NCBI RefSeq assembly: GCF_002240355.1
Contig: NZ_CP016353.1
Location: forward strand, 1,414,501-1,478,500
Reading direction: 5' to 3'
Length of the DNA: 64,000 bases
DNA from: Prauserella marina
GTDB lineage: Bacteria > Actinomycetota > Actinomycetes > Mycobacteriales > Pseudonocardiaceae
The notes under the pieces are model-generated. The model was not told the origin of the DNA. It saw nothing but the letters and a program-made list of their open reading frames with translations, and searched no databases. Position 1 is the first letter of the stretch. Every line of letters starts with the position of its first letter. Both the position numbers and the translations under genes were made by a program. Of the stretch, positions 45,910 through 54,082 are shown piece after piece.

Positions 45910-46653
45910 ATGGGGGATAAGTCGCCTACCGGATCGGCAGCGGACACCGCTCCGCTGCTTGAGGCGCTCGGTGTCAACTTCGACACCGAGCTGCTGATCC
46001 TTGCTTTGACCCACCGCTCGTACGCGTACGAGAACGGCGGGCTGCCACCGAACGAACGGCTTGAGTTCCTCGGCGACGCGGTGCTCGGACTCGTGGTCAC
46101 CGACCACCTGTACCGGCAGCACCCCGATCTCCCCGAGGGCCAGCTCGCCAAGCTGAGGGCCAGCGTCGTCAACATGCACGCGTTGGCCGGTGTCGCGAGG
46201 GGACTCGGCGAGGGCGGTCTGGGCGCGCATCTGTTGCTCGGCAAGGGTGAGGAACTGACGGGCGGCCGGGACAAGGCCAGCATCCTCGCCGACGGTCTCG
46301 AAGCCGTCATCGGCGCCACCTACCTGGCGTACGGCATCGAGACCGCCCGCGAGTTGGTGCACCGGCTTTTCGATCAGCTGCTCGCCGAGGCGCCGTTGCG
46401 GGGCGCAGGTCTCGACTGGAAAACCAGTTTGCAGGAACTCACCGCGTCGGCCGGGCTCGGCGTGCCCGAGTACAAGGTCGAGGACACTGGTCCGGACCAC
46501 CGCAAGGAATTCAGCGCGATCGTGCTCGTCGGTGGCCGCGACCTGGGACACGGCGACGGCACCACCAAGAAGGAAGCCGAGCAGAAGGCCGCGGAATCCG
46601 CATGGCGCGCGCTGTCGGAAGAACTCAAGCCCGCCGAGGGCGGCGAGAGCTGA
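45910..46653 (+). CDS. rnc: Ribonuclease III
   Basis: 247 residues from ATG at 45910; an open frame further upstream overlaps rpmF and is not used. It cleaves double-stranded RNA, including rRNA precursors. RNase III signature [12 protein letters not shown], second acidic site [15 protein letters not shown], and a C-terminal dsRNA-binding domain (about 170-240; [16 protein letters not shown]). Forms the conserved yceD-rpmF-rnc-mutM block. Confidence 0.96.
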   Translation: MGDKSPTGSAADTAPLLEALGVNFDTELLILALTHRSYAYENGGLPPNERLEFLGDAVLGLVVTDHLYRQHPDLPEGQLAKLRASVVNMHALAGVARGLGEGGLGAHLLLGKGEELTGGRDKASILADGLEAVIGATYLAYGIETARELVHRLFDQLLAEAPLRGAGLDWKTSLQELTASAGLGVPEYKVEDTGPDHRKEFSAIVLVGGRDLGHGDGTTKKEAEQKAAESAWRALSEELKPAEGGES

Positions 46654-46913
46654 TCAGCGGCTGACCGGTCCCCGGAAATCGCCGGTGTCCAGGTCGAGCG
46701 CGATCGGGTCGGGAATCGTGATGGACTGCCCGAACGGTGTGATCACCGTTCGTCTGTACTCCCTGTCGGCGATGTCGTTGTGCGCGTCACCGGGTGGTGG
46801 GCTCGCTCGGTGATCCCGGCTTTCCAGCCGTCGGGCAGATCGAGTGTCCGCCAGGTACGCAGCGGAGCGGGCCAGCCGTTCGCCGGCTCCGTCGCGATGC
46901 TCGCGACGACCAC
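46654..46913 (-). pseudogene. Decayed Uma2-family endonuclease gene
   Basis: On the minus strand GGAGG/GTG at 46913 begins a frame with PLRTWRTLDLPDGWKAGITE, like the N-terminus of Uma2 proteins. The frame then shifts and continues SPPPGDAHNDIAD (the conserved Uma2 turn), and then jumps to a typical Uma2 C-terminus, EYRRTVITPFGQSITIPD...ALDLDTGDF, ending at 46654. About 100 residues with the PD-(D/E)XK-like catalytic core are missing. It lies between rnc and mutM, which normally adjoin. Confidence 0.7.
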
Positions 46914-46950
46914 CTCCTTCTACCGGCAAGGATAAGGCTACGCTGCGTTC

Positions 46951-47802
46951 GTGCCTGAACTTCCCGAGGTCGAGGTCGTCCGCGCCGGTCTCGAACGGCA
47001 TGTCCGGTCGAGGGTGATCTCCTCCGTCGAGGTGCTGCACCCGAGGGCGATCCGGCGCCACGTTCCAGGTGCCGCCGACTTCGAGGGCAGGCTCGCGGGG
47101 CTGCGGATCGAGGCCGCCAGGCGGCGCGGCAAGTACCTGTGGTTCGACCTCGCCGACGGCGAAGCCGTGCTGGCCCACCTCGGCATGAGTGGTCAACTGC
47201 TCGTCCAGGAGCGGGACGTGCCCGACGAGAAACACCTCAGGGTGCGATTCCGGTTCGCCGACGGCGGTCCCGAGCTCCGGTTCGTCGACCAGCGGACCTT
47301 CGGTGGTTTCACGCTGGCCGATCTGGTCGACGTCGACGGTACCCGCGTGCCGGAGGCCATCGCGCACATCGCCCGCGATCCCATGGACCCGCGATTCGAT
47401 CTCGACGAGGCCGTGCGTGCGTTGCGCCGCAAGCGCACCGAGGTCAAAAGGGCTCTGCTGGACCAGACACTCGTGTCGGGCATCGGCAACATCTACGCCG
47501 ACGAGGCACTGTGGAGGGCCAAGCTCCACTGGGCGCGGCGCACCGACCGGCTCACCAAGGCGCAGGCGGTCGCCGTGCTCGGCGCCGCGACACAGGTCAT
47601 GTCCGAGGCGCTCGTGGCGGGCGGTACCTCGTTCGATGCCCTGTACGTGAACGTCAACGGCCAGTCCGGTTACTTCGACCGCTCACTCAACGTCTACGGG
47701 CGGGAGGGGCAGCCGTGTGATCGCTGCGGTGCCACGATTCGCCGTGATCCCTTCATGAACCGCTCCTCGTTCACCTGCCCCGGGTGCCAGCGTTTGCGCT
47801 GA
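46951..47802 (+). CDS. mutM: Formamidopyrimidine-DNA glycosylase
   Basis: 283 residues from GTG at 46951 (the initiator Met is removed to expose catalytic Pro: PELPEVE). It excises 8-oxoguanine and FapyG. Helix-two-turn-helix region [16 protein letters not shown] and C-terminal zinc finger [10 protein letters not shown]...FTCPGCQ. TACGCT (46939-46944) lies 6 nt before the GTG and there is no Shine-Dalgarno, indicating a leaderless transcript. In related genomes acyP-smc follow directly; here they are 13 kb away. Confidence 0.97.
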   Translation: MPELPEVEVVRAGLERHVRSRVISSVEVLHPRAIRRHVPGAADFEGRLAGLRIEAARRRGKYLWFDLADGEAVLAHLGMSGQLLVQERDVPDEKHLRVRFRFADGGPELRFVDQRTFGGFTLADLVDVDGTRVPEAIAHIARDPMDPRFDLDEAVRALRRKRTEVKRALLDQTLVSGIGNIYADEALWRAKLHWARRTDRLTKAQAVAVLGAATQVMSEALVAGGTSFDALYVNVNGQSGYFDRSLNVYGREGQPCDRCGATIRRDPFMNRSSFTCPGCQRLR

Positions 47803-47871
47803 TCTACCGCGTGGACCCCGATCTGTCATGACCTGCTGTGGACGTGGCTTGGGCTACGGGGCCGGAGTTGG

Positions 47872-48708
47872 TCAGCCGCTCACCCAGTCGCCGAAGGCAT
47901 CAGCGGAATCGCCGAGAGGCGTGTAGTAGACGAAGCGCAGATGCTTGTCGCTCTCCAGCGTCATGGTGATGTGCGTCAGCTCGACCTCGCCCGGGCCAGG
48001 GACGTCGAAGGTTCTGCGCCCAGAGCATTTCCCGTCGATGTCCTGGCGCTTCCACCAGTTCTTGAACGTCGGATCCAACCGCGACAAGTTCTCGGTCAGA
48101 GCGATGATCTCCGCGTCCTGCGGTGCGTGCGCGAAATCCCGCTTGAAGCTCGTGAGGATCTGGCGCGCCTGCTCCTCCCACGGCGAGAGCCGCGACCTCA
48201 AACGCTCGTCGGCGAAGACCATCCAGAGCATGTTTCGCTGATTGGCAGGCAAGTCGCTGAACCCGAACAGCCTGTCCGCGGCCTTGTTCCACGCCAGCGC
48301 GTCCCACTTCAGGTTCAGCACGTACGACGGGTTTTCCGGAAGCCTGGCCAGCAAGTCATGCGCCACCTGCGGCACCGTGCAGGCGGTGCGTGCCGGTTCC
48401 TTCGGGAGCCTCTTCTGCGTGAGCAGGTAGAGGTGCCTGCGCTCGGCCGCGTCGAGCTTCAGCACCTTGCACAGGTCGTCGAGGAACTCCGCGGAGACCC
48501 CGATGTCGCGGCCCTGCTCCAGCCAGGTGTACCAGGTGATCCCCACACCGGCGAGCGCCGCCACTTCCTCGCGCCGTAGCCCCGGCGTGCGCCGCCTGCC
48601 CGAGACCGTGAGCCCGAGCTCCTGCGGGGAGACCCGCTCGCGCCTGCTGCGGAGGAAATCCGCGAGCTCGGTCCTCGTGCGCCGCATCCGCCCAGCGGTC
48701 GTTGGCAT
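47872..48708 (-). CDS. XRE-family regulator with MmyB-like sensor domain
   Basis: 278 residues from ATG at 48708 with GGAAGGAG 8 nt upstream. N-terminal helix-turn-helix (RRTPGLRREEVAALAGVGIT, WYTWLEQGRDIGVS) and the MmyB-like ligand-binding domain (about 100-270; LKWDALAWNKAADRLFG, FADERLR..WEEQARQIL). This family often controls an adjacent divergent transporter or oxidoreductase. It diverges from the MFS transporter at 48843, the likely target. Confidence 0.93.
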   Translation of the reverse strand: MPTTAGRMRRTRTELADFLRSRRERVSPQELGLTVSGRRRTPGLRREEVAALAGVGITWYTWLEQGRDIGVSAEFLDDLCKVLKLDAAERRHLYLLTQKRLPKEPARTACTVPQVAHDLLARLPENPSYVLNLKWDALAWNKAADRLFGFSDLPANQRNMLWMVFADERLRSRLSPWEEQARQILTSFKRDFAHAPQDAEIIALTENLSRLDPTFKNWWKRQDIDGKCSGRRTFDVPGPGEVELTHITMTLESDKHLRFVYYTPLGDSADAFGDWVSG

Positions 48709-48842
48709 GGCTGCCGCTCCTTCCGTGGCGATCGCTTCAAGTAATAGCATAAACGGCAATCTTGTAACACCTTCAGTTGCTGATTAGCGTCGAGTCTCGG
48801 ACCGGCGAAACGACAACTGGACGAGGCGGCGCGCAAGAAGTG

Positions 48843-50009
48843 ATGAGAAGAGTCTGGCCACTGGTCGTCGCAGCCGTGTCCCTGGGAATCGACGCGTACG
48901 TGCTGGCCGGTGTGCTGCCGAGGGTCGCGGATTCACTGGCGACGACAGTCGGAGCGATCGGCCTCGGCGTCACGGCATTCACCGCGGCTTACGCTCTGGC
49001 GGGCACGACGCTCGCCAAGCGTGCGACCCGTGGTTCGACGAAGCGCGCGCTGCTGCTCTCGCTCGGCCTGTTCAACGTCGCCAACCTGATCACCGCGGTC
49101 TCACCCGGCCTCACGGTGTTCCTCGGCTCTCGTGTCCTGGCGGGCGGGGGTGCGGGCGTCCTCACGGCGGTCGCCACCGCGGCAGCAGCCGGAATGGTCA
49201 GGCAGGAGCACCGCGGCCGGGCCATGGCCCTGGTGACTTTCGGGCTGTCAACGGGCACTGTCGCGGGCGTGCCCGTCGGCATGCTGATCGGCGATCAGAT
49301 CGGCTGGCGCTGGACCATGGGCCTCGTCGTCGCCGTGGGCGCCGTGTCGATGGCCGCGCTGGTCTTTCGCGGCGGCGAGATCCCGGCGATCCCGGACGAG
49401 CCGGGCTCCGGTGCCTCCGTCATCGTGAAGTCCCCGCAGGTGCTGATCGGGGTCCTCCTCGCATTCGTGTTCGGCGTGACCAGCCTCGGGCTGTACACCT
49501 ACCTGCTGCCCATGGCCGCTGACCGCGGCCTCGGCTCCTGGGGGTTCGCGCTGATCTGGGCCTGGGGTATCGGAGGCGTGCTCGGTTCCATGCTCATCGG
49601 ACGACAGATCGACAGGATCGGGTCCCGCAAGCTGCTGCCTGTCCTGGCGGTAGCGCTACTGGCATCGTTCGCCGCCGTGGCATTCCTGCCGCAGCCGGTC
49701 GCATGGCTCGCGGCCGCACTGGTCTGGGGAGCGACCGGCTGGGCCAGCGTGCCGACGCTGCAGGATGTGCTCACCCGGACCCGGCCGAAGGCAACGACGA
49801 CCATCGTCGCCTTCCAGATGGCCGCGATGTATCTCGGCTCAGCCGCAGGCTCCGCGCTGGGCACCGCGCTGCTGGGCGGAGGCACCCCCGCCGGCGATCT
49901 GCCGATGTGGGCCTTCGGCGTGCAGGTGGTCGCCGTCGTCCTCGCGGTGATCGTCGGCGCGAGGAGCGAAAGAGCAGCGACCGCCAGGGACGTTTGCCCC
50001 GTCCGGTGA
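48843..50009 (+). CDS. MFS transporter (drug:H+ antiporter-like)
   Basis: 388 residues from ATG at 48843; adjacent GTG 48840 is possible. Twelve hydrophobic segments with the AraJ/CynX-like start SLGIDAYVLAGVLPRVADSL, motif A-like RATRGSTKRALL after helix 2, motif C-like GTVAGVPVGMLIGDQIGWRW, and IGRQIDRIGSRKLLP between helices 8 and 9. Substrate unknown; an efflux role is inferred from the family and from the divergent XRE regulator. Confidence 0.9.
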   Translation: MRRVWPLVVAAVSLGIDAYVLAGVLPRVADSLATTVGAIGLGVTAFTAAYALAGTTLAKRATRGSTKRALLLSLGLFNVANLITAVSPGLTVFLGSRVLAGGGAGVLTAVATAAAAGMVRQEHRGRAMALVTFGLSTGTVAGVPVGMLIGDQIGWRWTMGLVVAVGAVSMAALVFRGGEIPAIPDEPGSGASVIVKSPQVLIGVLLAFVFGVTSLGLYTYLLPMAADRGLGSWGFALIWAWGIGGVLGSMLIGRQIDRIGSRKLLPVLAVALLASFAAVAFLPQPVAWLAAALVWGATGWASVPTLQDVLTRTRPKATTTIVAFQMAAMYLGSAAGSALGTALLGGGTPAGDLPMWAFGVQVVAVVLAVIVGARSERAATARDVCPVR

Positions 50010-50039
50010 GGGCCCCGAACCGTCCACATGCGAGTCGGC

Positions 50040-50555
50040 TCAGATTCCCGTCTGCCAGGCGAGCTTGGCGAGCAGATCCCTTCCCGTCTCCGCGTTGCGC
50101 GGCTGGCACAACACGTCGTAGCGGCGGGCGACGACCTGGCTGTGCGAGACGAAATCCCGCTTGCCTCTCGCGCTGCCGTATCCGATGGCACCGAAAACCA
50201 CGCCGAAGACGAGCCCCGACGCGAGGCCGATGACGATGGGCAGCAGGCCCGCTCCCGGGGTGAACAGGCTCAGCAGGACACCGACGAACAACCCGAACCA
50301 GGCGCCCGACATGGCTCCGCTGCCGAGCACCTTGCCCCACGTCAGCTTTGCCGTGATGCGCTCGACGAGAAGTGGTTCGACCCCGACGATGGTGACGTCC
50401 TGCACGGGGAAGTCCTTGGTCGAGAGGTGACCGACGGCGCGCTGCGCGTCCTCGTAGCTGTCGTAGGAGGCGATGGGCCAGCCGCTCGGCATGGTCGGTA
50501 ACTGCGGTGTCTTCGCGGCACCGGTGAACGTGGCCTGGGAAAACGCTGTGGTCAT
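50040..50555 (-). CDS. General stress protein 17M-like membrane protein
   Basis: 171 residues from ATG at 50555. N-terminal domain of the general stress protein 17M type (IASYDSYEDAQRAVGHLSTK, VTIVGVEPLL), followed by two Gly-rich hydrophobic segments (GAMSGAWFGLFVGVLLSLF and GLASGLVFGVVFGAIGYG), a glycine-zipper hairpin. The C-terminus (HSQVVARRYDVLC) resembles homologues. Function unknown; family members are stress-induced in Bacillus. Same strand as the ROK gene, 88 bp after its stop. Confidence 0.85.
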   Translation of the reverse strand: MTTAFSQATFTGAAKTPQLPTMPSGWPIASYDSYEDAQRAVGHLSTKDFPVQDVTIVGVEPLLVERITAKLTWGKVLGSGAMSGAWFGLFVGVLLSLFTPGAGLLPIVIGLASGLVFGVVFGAIGYGSARGKRDFVSHSQVVARRYDVLCQPRNAETGRDLLAKLAWQTGI

Positions 50556-50643
50556 TCTGTTCTCACCTCATGGGCGAAACCGGACGGTCTGTCAGTCCGT
50601 TCAACGCTCAATCGCGGTTGATCAGTGCCCGGTTCGGGAAAAT

Positions 50644-51948
50644 TCACAGCAGCTTCTCAGCTTGCGGGGCTTGCGCCGATCGGATGACACCGTTGGCGCT
50701 GTGCATGTGCGGCATGCCGCTCGGCGAGCCCGCCGGAAGCCACTGGCCGAAGTGCCGGACGGAGAACAACTCGTCGAGGACCATGTAGGCCGCGCCGATC
50801 AGCCCGCCCTCCTCGCCGAGCCGGGCCCGCTCGATGCGCAGTTCACGCGTCGAAAGGGGCAGTGACCTGCGGTAGATCGTCTCGCGGATGGTGGCGAGGA
50901 ACAGGTCGCCCGCGCCGGAGACCTTGCCGCCGAGCAGGATGATCGAGGGGTTGTAGAAGTTGACCATCGTCGCGAGCATCGCGCCGATCCTGCGGCCTGC
51001 CTGCACGAGCAACTGGACCGAGTGGTGATCTCCCGCTCTCGCCGCCGCCGTGACGTCCTCGCCGGTGACGACGCCGTGCGCGTCGAGAGCGGCGGCCAGC
51101 GTCGTGCTCGCGCCTGACCTGGCGAGCTGATCGCCGTCCCTCGCCAGCGCGGCCCCGCCCGCCAGTGCTTCAAGGCAGCCGGTCTTGCCGCAGCGGCACA
51201 CCACACCGCCGTCGTCGGAGACGGCCGCGTGCCCGATGTCGCCCGCGCAGCCCTGTGCTCCCCGGTGGAGCCTGCCCGCGTTGCTGATCCCGGCTCCTAT
51301 TCCGGTGCCGATCTTGATGTAGAGCAGGTCGCCCTTGCCGATGGGCAGTCCGGGGGTCCGCAGCTCGCCGAGGCACAGCAGGTTCACCTCGTTGTCGACC
51401 CACACCGGCGCGCGGTAGCGGGTGGCGAGCCGGTCGCGGACGGCGTAGTTGTTCCAGCCGGGCATGATCGGCGGCTCCGAGGGGCGGGCCGTCGCGAACT
51501 CGACCGGTCCCGGCAACCCGAGGCCGACGCCCCACACCTCGCCACCGCCCACCTCGGCGAGCAGTTCGTCGAGGGTGGCCTCGACCTCGGCGAGCACCGG
51601 CTCCGGCCCGTCCGCGATGTCGCAGTCCCTGTGCCGCATGGTGAGCACGGTGCCCATCAGGTCGGTGACGCCCGCGATGAAGCTGGTCGCGCCGAGTTCG
51701 GCGGTGAGGATGCGGCCCGCGTCCTTGCGGAAGCGCAGCGTCCTCGCCTGCCTTCCTCCCGTCGAAGGGTTCAGCTCGCCCTCTTCGAGCAGGCCCGCGT
51801 CGAGCAGCGTGGTCGTGCGTTGCGTGATGGCGGTGCGGCCGAGGCCCGTTCGCGCGCTGAGCGCGGGCCGGGTGTCGGCGTCGCCGGTCCGCACCAGGTC
51901 GAGGAGCCTGCTGTAGCTCTCCAGCAGTTCGGTACTCGGCTCCTCCAC
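50644..51948 (-). CDS. ROK family transcriptional regulator
   Basis: 434 residues from GTG at 51948. N-terminal winged HTH (LSARTGLGRTAITQRTTTLL) and ROK sugar-kinase fold: ILTAELGATSFIAGVTDLMG, GVGLGLPGPVEF, IKIGTGIGAGI and the zinc site CRCGKTGCLEALAGG. Such proteins repress sugar utilisation genes in response to a sugar or sugar phosphate. No transporter or sugar enzyme is adjacent, so the regulon is elsewhere. It diverges from the kdp operon across a 283-bp region. Confidence 0.92.
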   Translation of the reverse strand: MEEPSTELLESYSRLLDLVRTGDADTRPALSARTGLGRTAITQRTTTLLDAGLLEEGELNPSTGGRQARTLRFRKDAGRILTAELGATSFIAGVTDLMGTVLTMRHRDCDIADGPEPVLAEVEATLDELLAEVGGGEVWGVGLGLPGPVEFATARPSEPPIMPGWNNYAVRDRLATRYRAPVWVDNEVNLLCLGELRTPGLPIGKGDLLYIKIGTGIGAGISNAGRLHRGAQGCAGDIGHAAVSDDGGVVCRCGKTGCLEALAGGAALARDGDQLARSGASTTLAAALDAHGVVTGEDVTAAARAGDHHSVQLLVQAGRRIGAMLATMVNFYNPSIILLGGKVSGAGDLFLATIRETIYRRSLPLSTRELRIERARLGEEGGLIGAAYMVLDELFSVRHFGQWLPAGSPSGMPHMHSANGVIRSAQAPQAEKLL

Positions 51949-52046
51949 GGAAACCCCCTTCTGTGTAGTAGCTCACATCATATACCGGATATCGCGAAAC
52001 TTCTGTTCATCTCAGACATTAGCCTCAAGATCGAAAGCCGAAGCTC

Positions 52047-52066
52047 GCGAGGGGGCTGACCCTCGC
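52047..52066. promoter_or_regulatory. Small hairpin in the ROK/kdp divergent region
   Basis: GCGAGGG (52047-52053) and CCCTCGC (52060-52066) around a 6-nt loop. It is between the divergent ROK and kdp starts; it could be an operator or an RNA stem. Nothing else recognisable lies in 51949-52182. Confidence 0.35.
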
Positions 52067-52182
52067 ACACGCGTCCGTGATCCCGTTCACCGCAGCGTCA
52101 AGACAGTGTTAACAGCAGGTCAGCGGCCATCAGGGAGCCATAAGGGCCCCGGAGAACCACGTCGCGAGCGGCAAGGCTGATG

Positions 52183-52220
52183 CCCGGTCAAGGGTCACCG
52201 GAATAGGTGACCCCTCCGGG
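52183..52220 (+). promoter_or_regulatory. Stem-loop in the kdp 5' leader
   Basis: GGGTCACC (52192-52199) pairs perfectly with GGTGACCC (52206-52213) around GGAATA, and CCCGG (52183-52187) pairs with CCGGG (52216-52220) outside an internal loop. It ends 11 nt before the GTG at 52232, adjoining the Shine-Dalgarno GGAAAGG. The position suggests control of translation or transcription of kdp. It does not match the c-di-AMP (ydaO) riboswitch pattern as far as I can tell by eye. Confidence 0.5.
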
Positions 52221-52231
52221 AAAGGTGCACA

Positions 52232-52315
52232 GTGGCCGATCTTCTGTATCTCGCCCTGCTCTTCGGCGGGTTCGTCGTCCTTACGCTCGTCGTGCGCGGA
52301 CTGGAGAAGTTGTGA
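52232..52315 (+). CDS. Small membrane protein upstream of kdpF
   Basis: 27 residues, GTG 52232 to TGA 52315: MADLLYLALLFGGFVVLTL and VVRGLEKL. A single transmembrane helix with a basic C-terminus. GGGAAAGG is 5-6 nt upstream and the stop overlaps the kdpF start (GTGA), so it is translated as part of the operon. Similar tiny ORFs precede kdpF in other actinobacteria to my recollection, but without an assigned role. It could be a second KdpF-like stabilising peptide. Confidence 0.75.
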   Translation: MADLLYLALLFGGFVVLTLVVRGLEKL

Positions 52316-52416
52316 GCGGCGGGCTCGGCACCGCCGCGAACGTGGTCGCCGGGGTTCTCGCGCTCGCCCTGATCGGCTACCTGGTGATCGCGCTCGTCAG
52401 GCCGGAGAAGTTCTGA
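52312..52416 (+). CDS. kdpF: Potassium-transporting ATPase subunit KdpF
   Basis: 34 residues from GTG at 52312; one membrane helix ending LVRPEKF, the KdpF hallmark. It stabilises the KdpABC complex. Starts inside the stop codon of the preceding small ORF and ends 1 bp before kdpA. Confidence 0.88.
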   Translation: MSGGLGTAANVVAGVLALALIGYLVIALVRPEKF

Positions 52417-52417
52417 G

Positions 52418-54082
52418 ATGACCGACTTCTCGGCAGGTCTGATCCAGGTCGGCCTGCTCGTACTCGCGCTGGCCGCCGCCTACCGCCCGCTCGGCGACCA
52501 CCTGGCGCGCGTGTTCACCGGGCAGCGCCACCTTCGCGTCGAGAAGGCGCTGTACCGCGTCTTCCGCGTCGATCCGTCCTCACGGCAGCGCTGGAGCGGC
52601 TACGCGGTGTCGGTGCTGGCGTTCTCGTTCGTGTCGATCGCGTTCCTGTACCTGCTGCAACGCCTGCAAGCGGTGTTGCCGCTCGGCTTCGGTAGGGGCG
52701 CGGTCGAACCGGGGATCGCCTTCAACACGGCGGTCAGCTTCGTCACCAACACCAACTGGCAGTCCTACTCGGGCGAAGTCGTCATGGGGCACACCGTCTC
52801 CATGGCAGGGCTCACCGTGCAGAATTTCCTCTCCGCGGCCGTGGGCATCTCGGTCGCGATCGTGCTCATCAGGGGGTTCGTGCGCGGGCGCACCGACCGG
52901 CTCGGCAACTTCTGGGTCGACCTGACGAGAGTGACCGTGCGCGTGCTGCTGCCACTTGCCGCGGTCGCCGCCGTGTTGTTCGTGGCACTCGGCGTCGTGC
53001 AGAGCTTGCGATCGGGGGTCACCGTCGCCAATCCCGACGGGACGCGAAGCACGATCCCGCTCGCTCCCGCCGCGAGCCAGGAAGCCATCAAATTGCTCGG
53101 CACCAACGGCGGCGGGATCTTCAACGCCAATTCGGCGCACCCGTTCGAGAACCCCGGCGTGTGGGCGAACCTGCTGAGCAACTTCCTGCTGCTCGTCATC
53201 CCGGTGTCGCTGACGAGGACCTTCGGCACCATGGTCGGCAACCGGAAACAGGGCTACACCCTGCTTTCGGTGATGGCGGTGCTGTGGGCACTCGTGCTCG
53301 CGGTGATCTGGTGGGCCGAAACGCACCCCACCGGTCCCGCCGCGCTACTTGCCGGCGCGGGAATGGAGGGAAAGGAACAGCGGTTCGGCATCGGGCTGTC
53401 CTCGCTGTTCGCCGCGAGCACCACCGGAACGTCCACCGGCGCCGTCAACTCCATGCACGACAGCTTCAGCGGGCTCGGCGGTGGCATGGCGATGCTCAAC
53501 ATGCTTTTCGGCGAGGTCGCTCCGGGCGGAGTGGGGTCGGGACTGTACGGCCTGCTCGTACTCGCGATCATCGCGATGTTCCTCGCCGGGCTCATGGTCG
53601 GCAGGACACCGGAATACCTCGGCAAGAAACTGGGAAGGCGCGAGGTCACCTGCGCCGCGATCTCGATCCTCGCCATGCCCGTGGTGGTGCTGCTCGGTAC
53701 GGCGGGCGCCCTGCTCATCCCGGGCGAGGTGACCGCGGCGCTTGCCAACACCGGCCCGCACGGTCTGTCCGAAGTGCTCTATGCCTATGCCTCGGCTGGC
53801 AACAACAACGGCAGCGCCTTCGCGGGGCTCACCGTGACGAGCGACTGGTTCCAGTCCTCATTGGGCATGGCGATGTTGTTCGGCAGGTTCGTCCCCATCG
53901 TCGCGGTGCTGTGCCTCGCGGGCTGTCTCGCCGCACAGAAGAAGATCCCCGAAACCCCTGGCACGTTGCCGACGACGGGTCCGCTGTTCGGATCGCTGCT
54001 CGGCGGCACCGTCCTGCTCGTCGCCGCGCTGACGTTCGTCCCTGCGCTGGCCCTCGGTCCCATCGCGGAGGCACTCGCATGA
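52418..54082 (+). CDS. kdpA: Potassium-transporting ATPase subunit KdpA
   Basis: 554 residues from ATG at 52418. K+-channel-like subunit with four degenerate selectivity-loop repeats: [46 protein letters not shown] and [12 protein letters not shown]. Ten hydrophobic segments as in the family. It forms the ion pathway of the high-affinity K+ uptake pump. Stop overlaps kdpB start. Confidence 0.97.
   Translation: MTDFSAGLIQVGLLVLALAAAYRPLGDHLARVFTGQRHLRVEKALYRVFRVDPSSRQRWSGYAVSVLAFSFVSIAFLYLLQRLQAVLPLGFGRGAVEPGIAFNTAVSFVTNTNWQSYSGEVVMGHTVSMAGLTVQNFLSAAVGISVAIVLIRGFVRGRTDRLGNFWVDLTRVTVRVLLPLAAVAAVLFVALGVVQSLRSGVTVANPDGTRSTIPLAPAASQEAIKLLGTNGGGIFNANSAHPFENPGVWANLLSNFLLLVIPVSLTRTFGTMVGNRKQGYTLLSVMAVLWALVLAVIWWAETHPTGPAALLAGAGMEGKEQRFGIGLSSLFAASTTGTSTGAVNSMHDSFSGLGGGMAMLNMLFGEVAPGGVGSGLYGLLVLAIIAMFLAGLMVGRTPEYLGKKLGRREVTCAAISILAMPVVVLLGTAGALLIPGEVTAALANTGPHGLSEVLYAYASAGNNNGSAFAGLTVTSDWFQSSLGMAMLFGRFVPIVAVLCLAGCLAAQKKIPETPGTLPTTGPLFGSLLGGTVLLVAALTFVPALALGPIAEALA

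Noticed and set aside
52067-52231. c-di-AMP (ydaO) riboswitch before kdp
   Set aside because: The characteristic conserved segments were not recognised by eye; only a simple nested stem is evident. A covariance search would decide.
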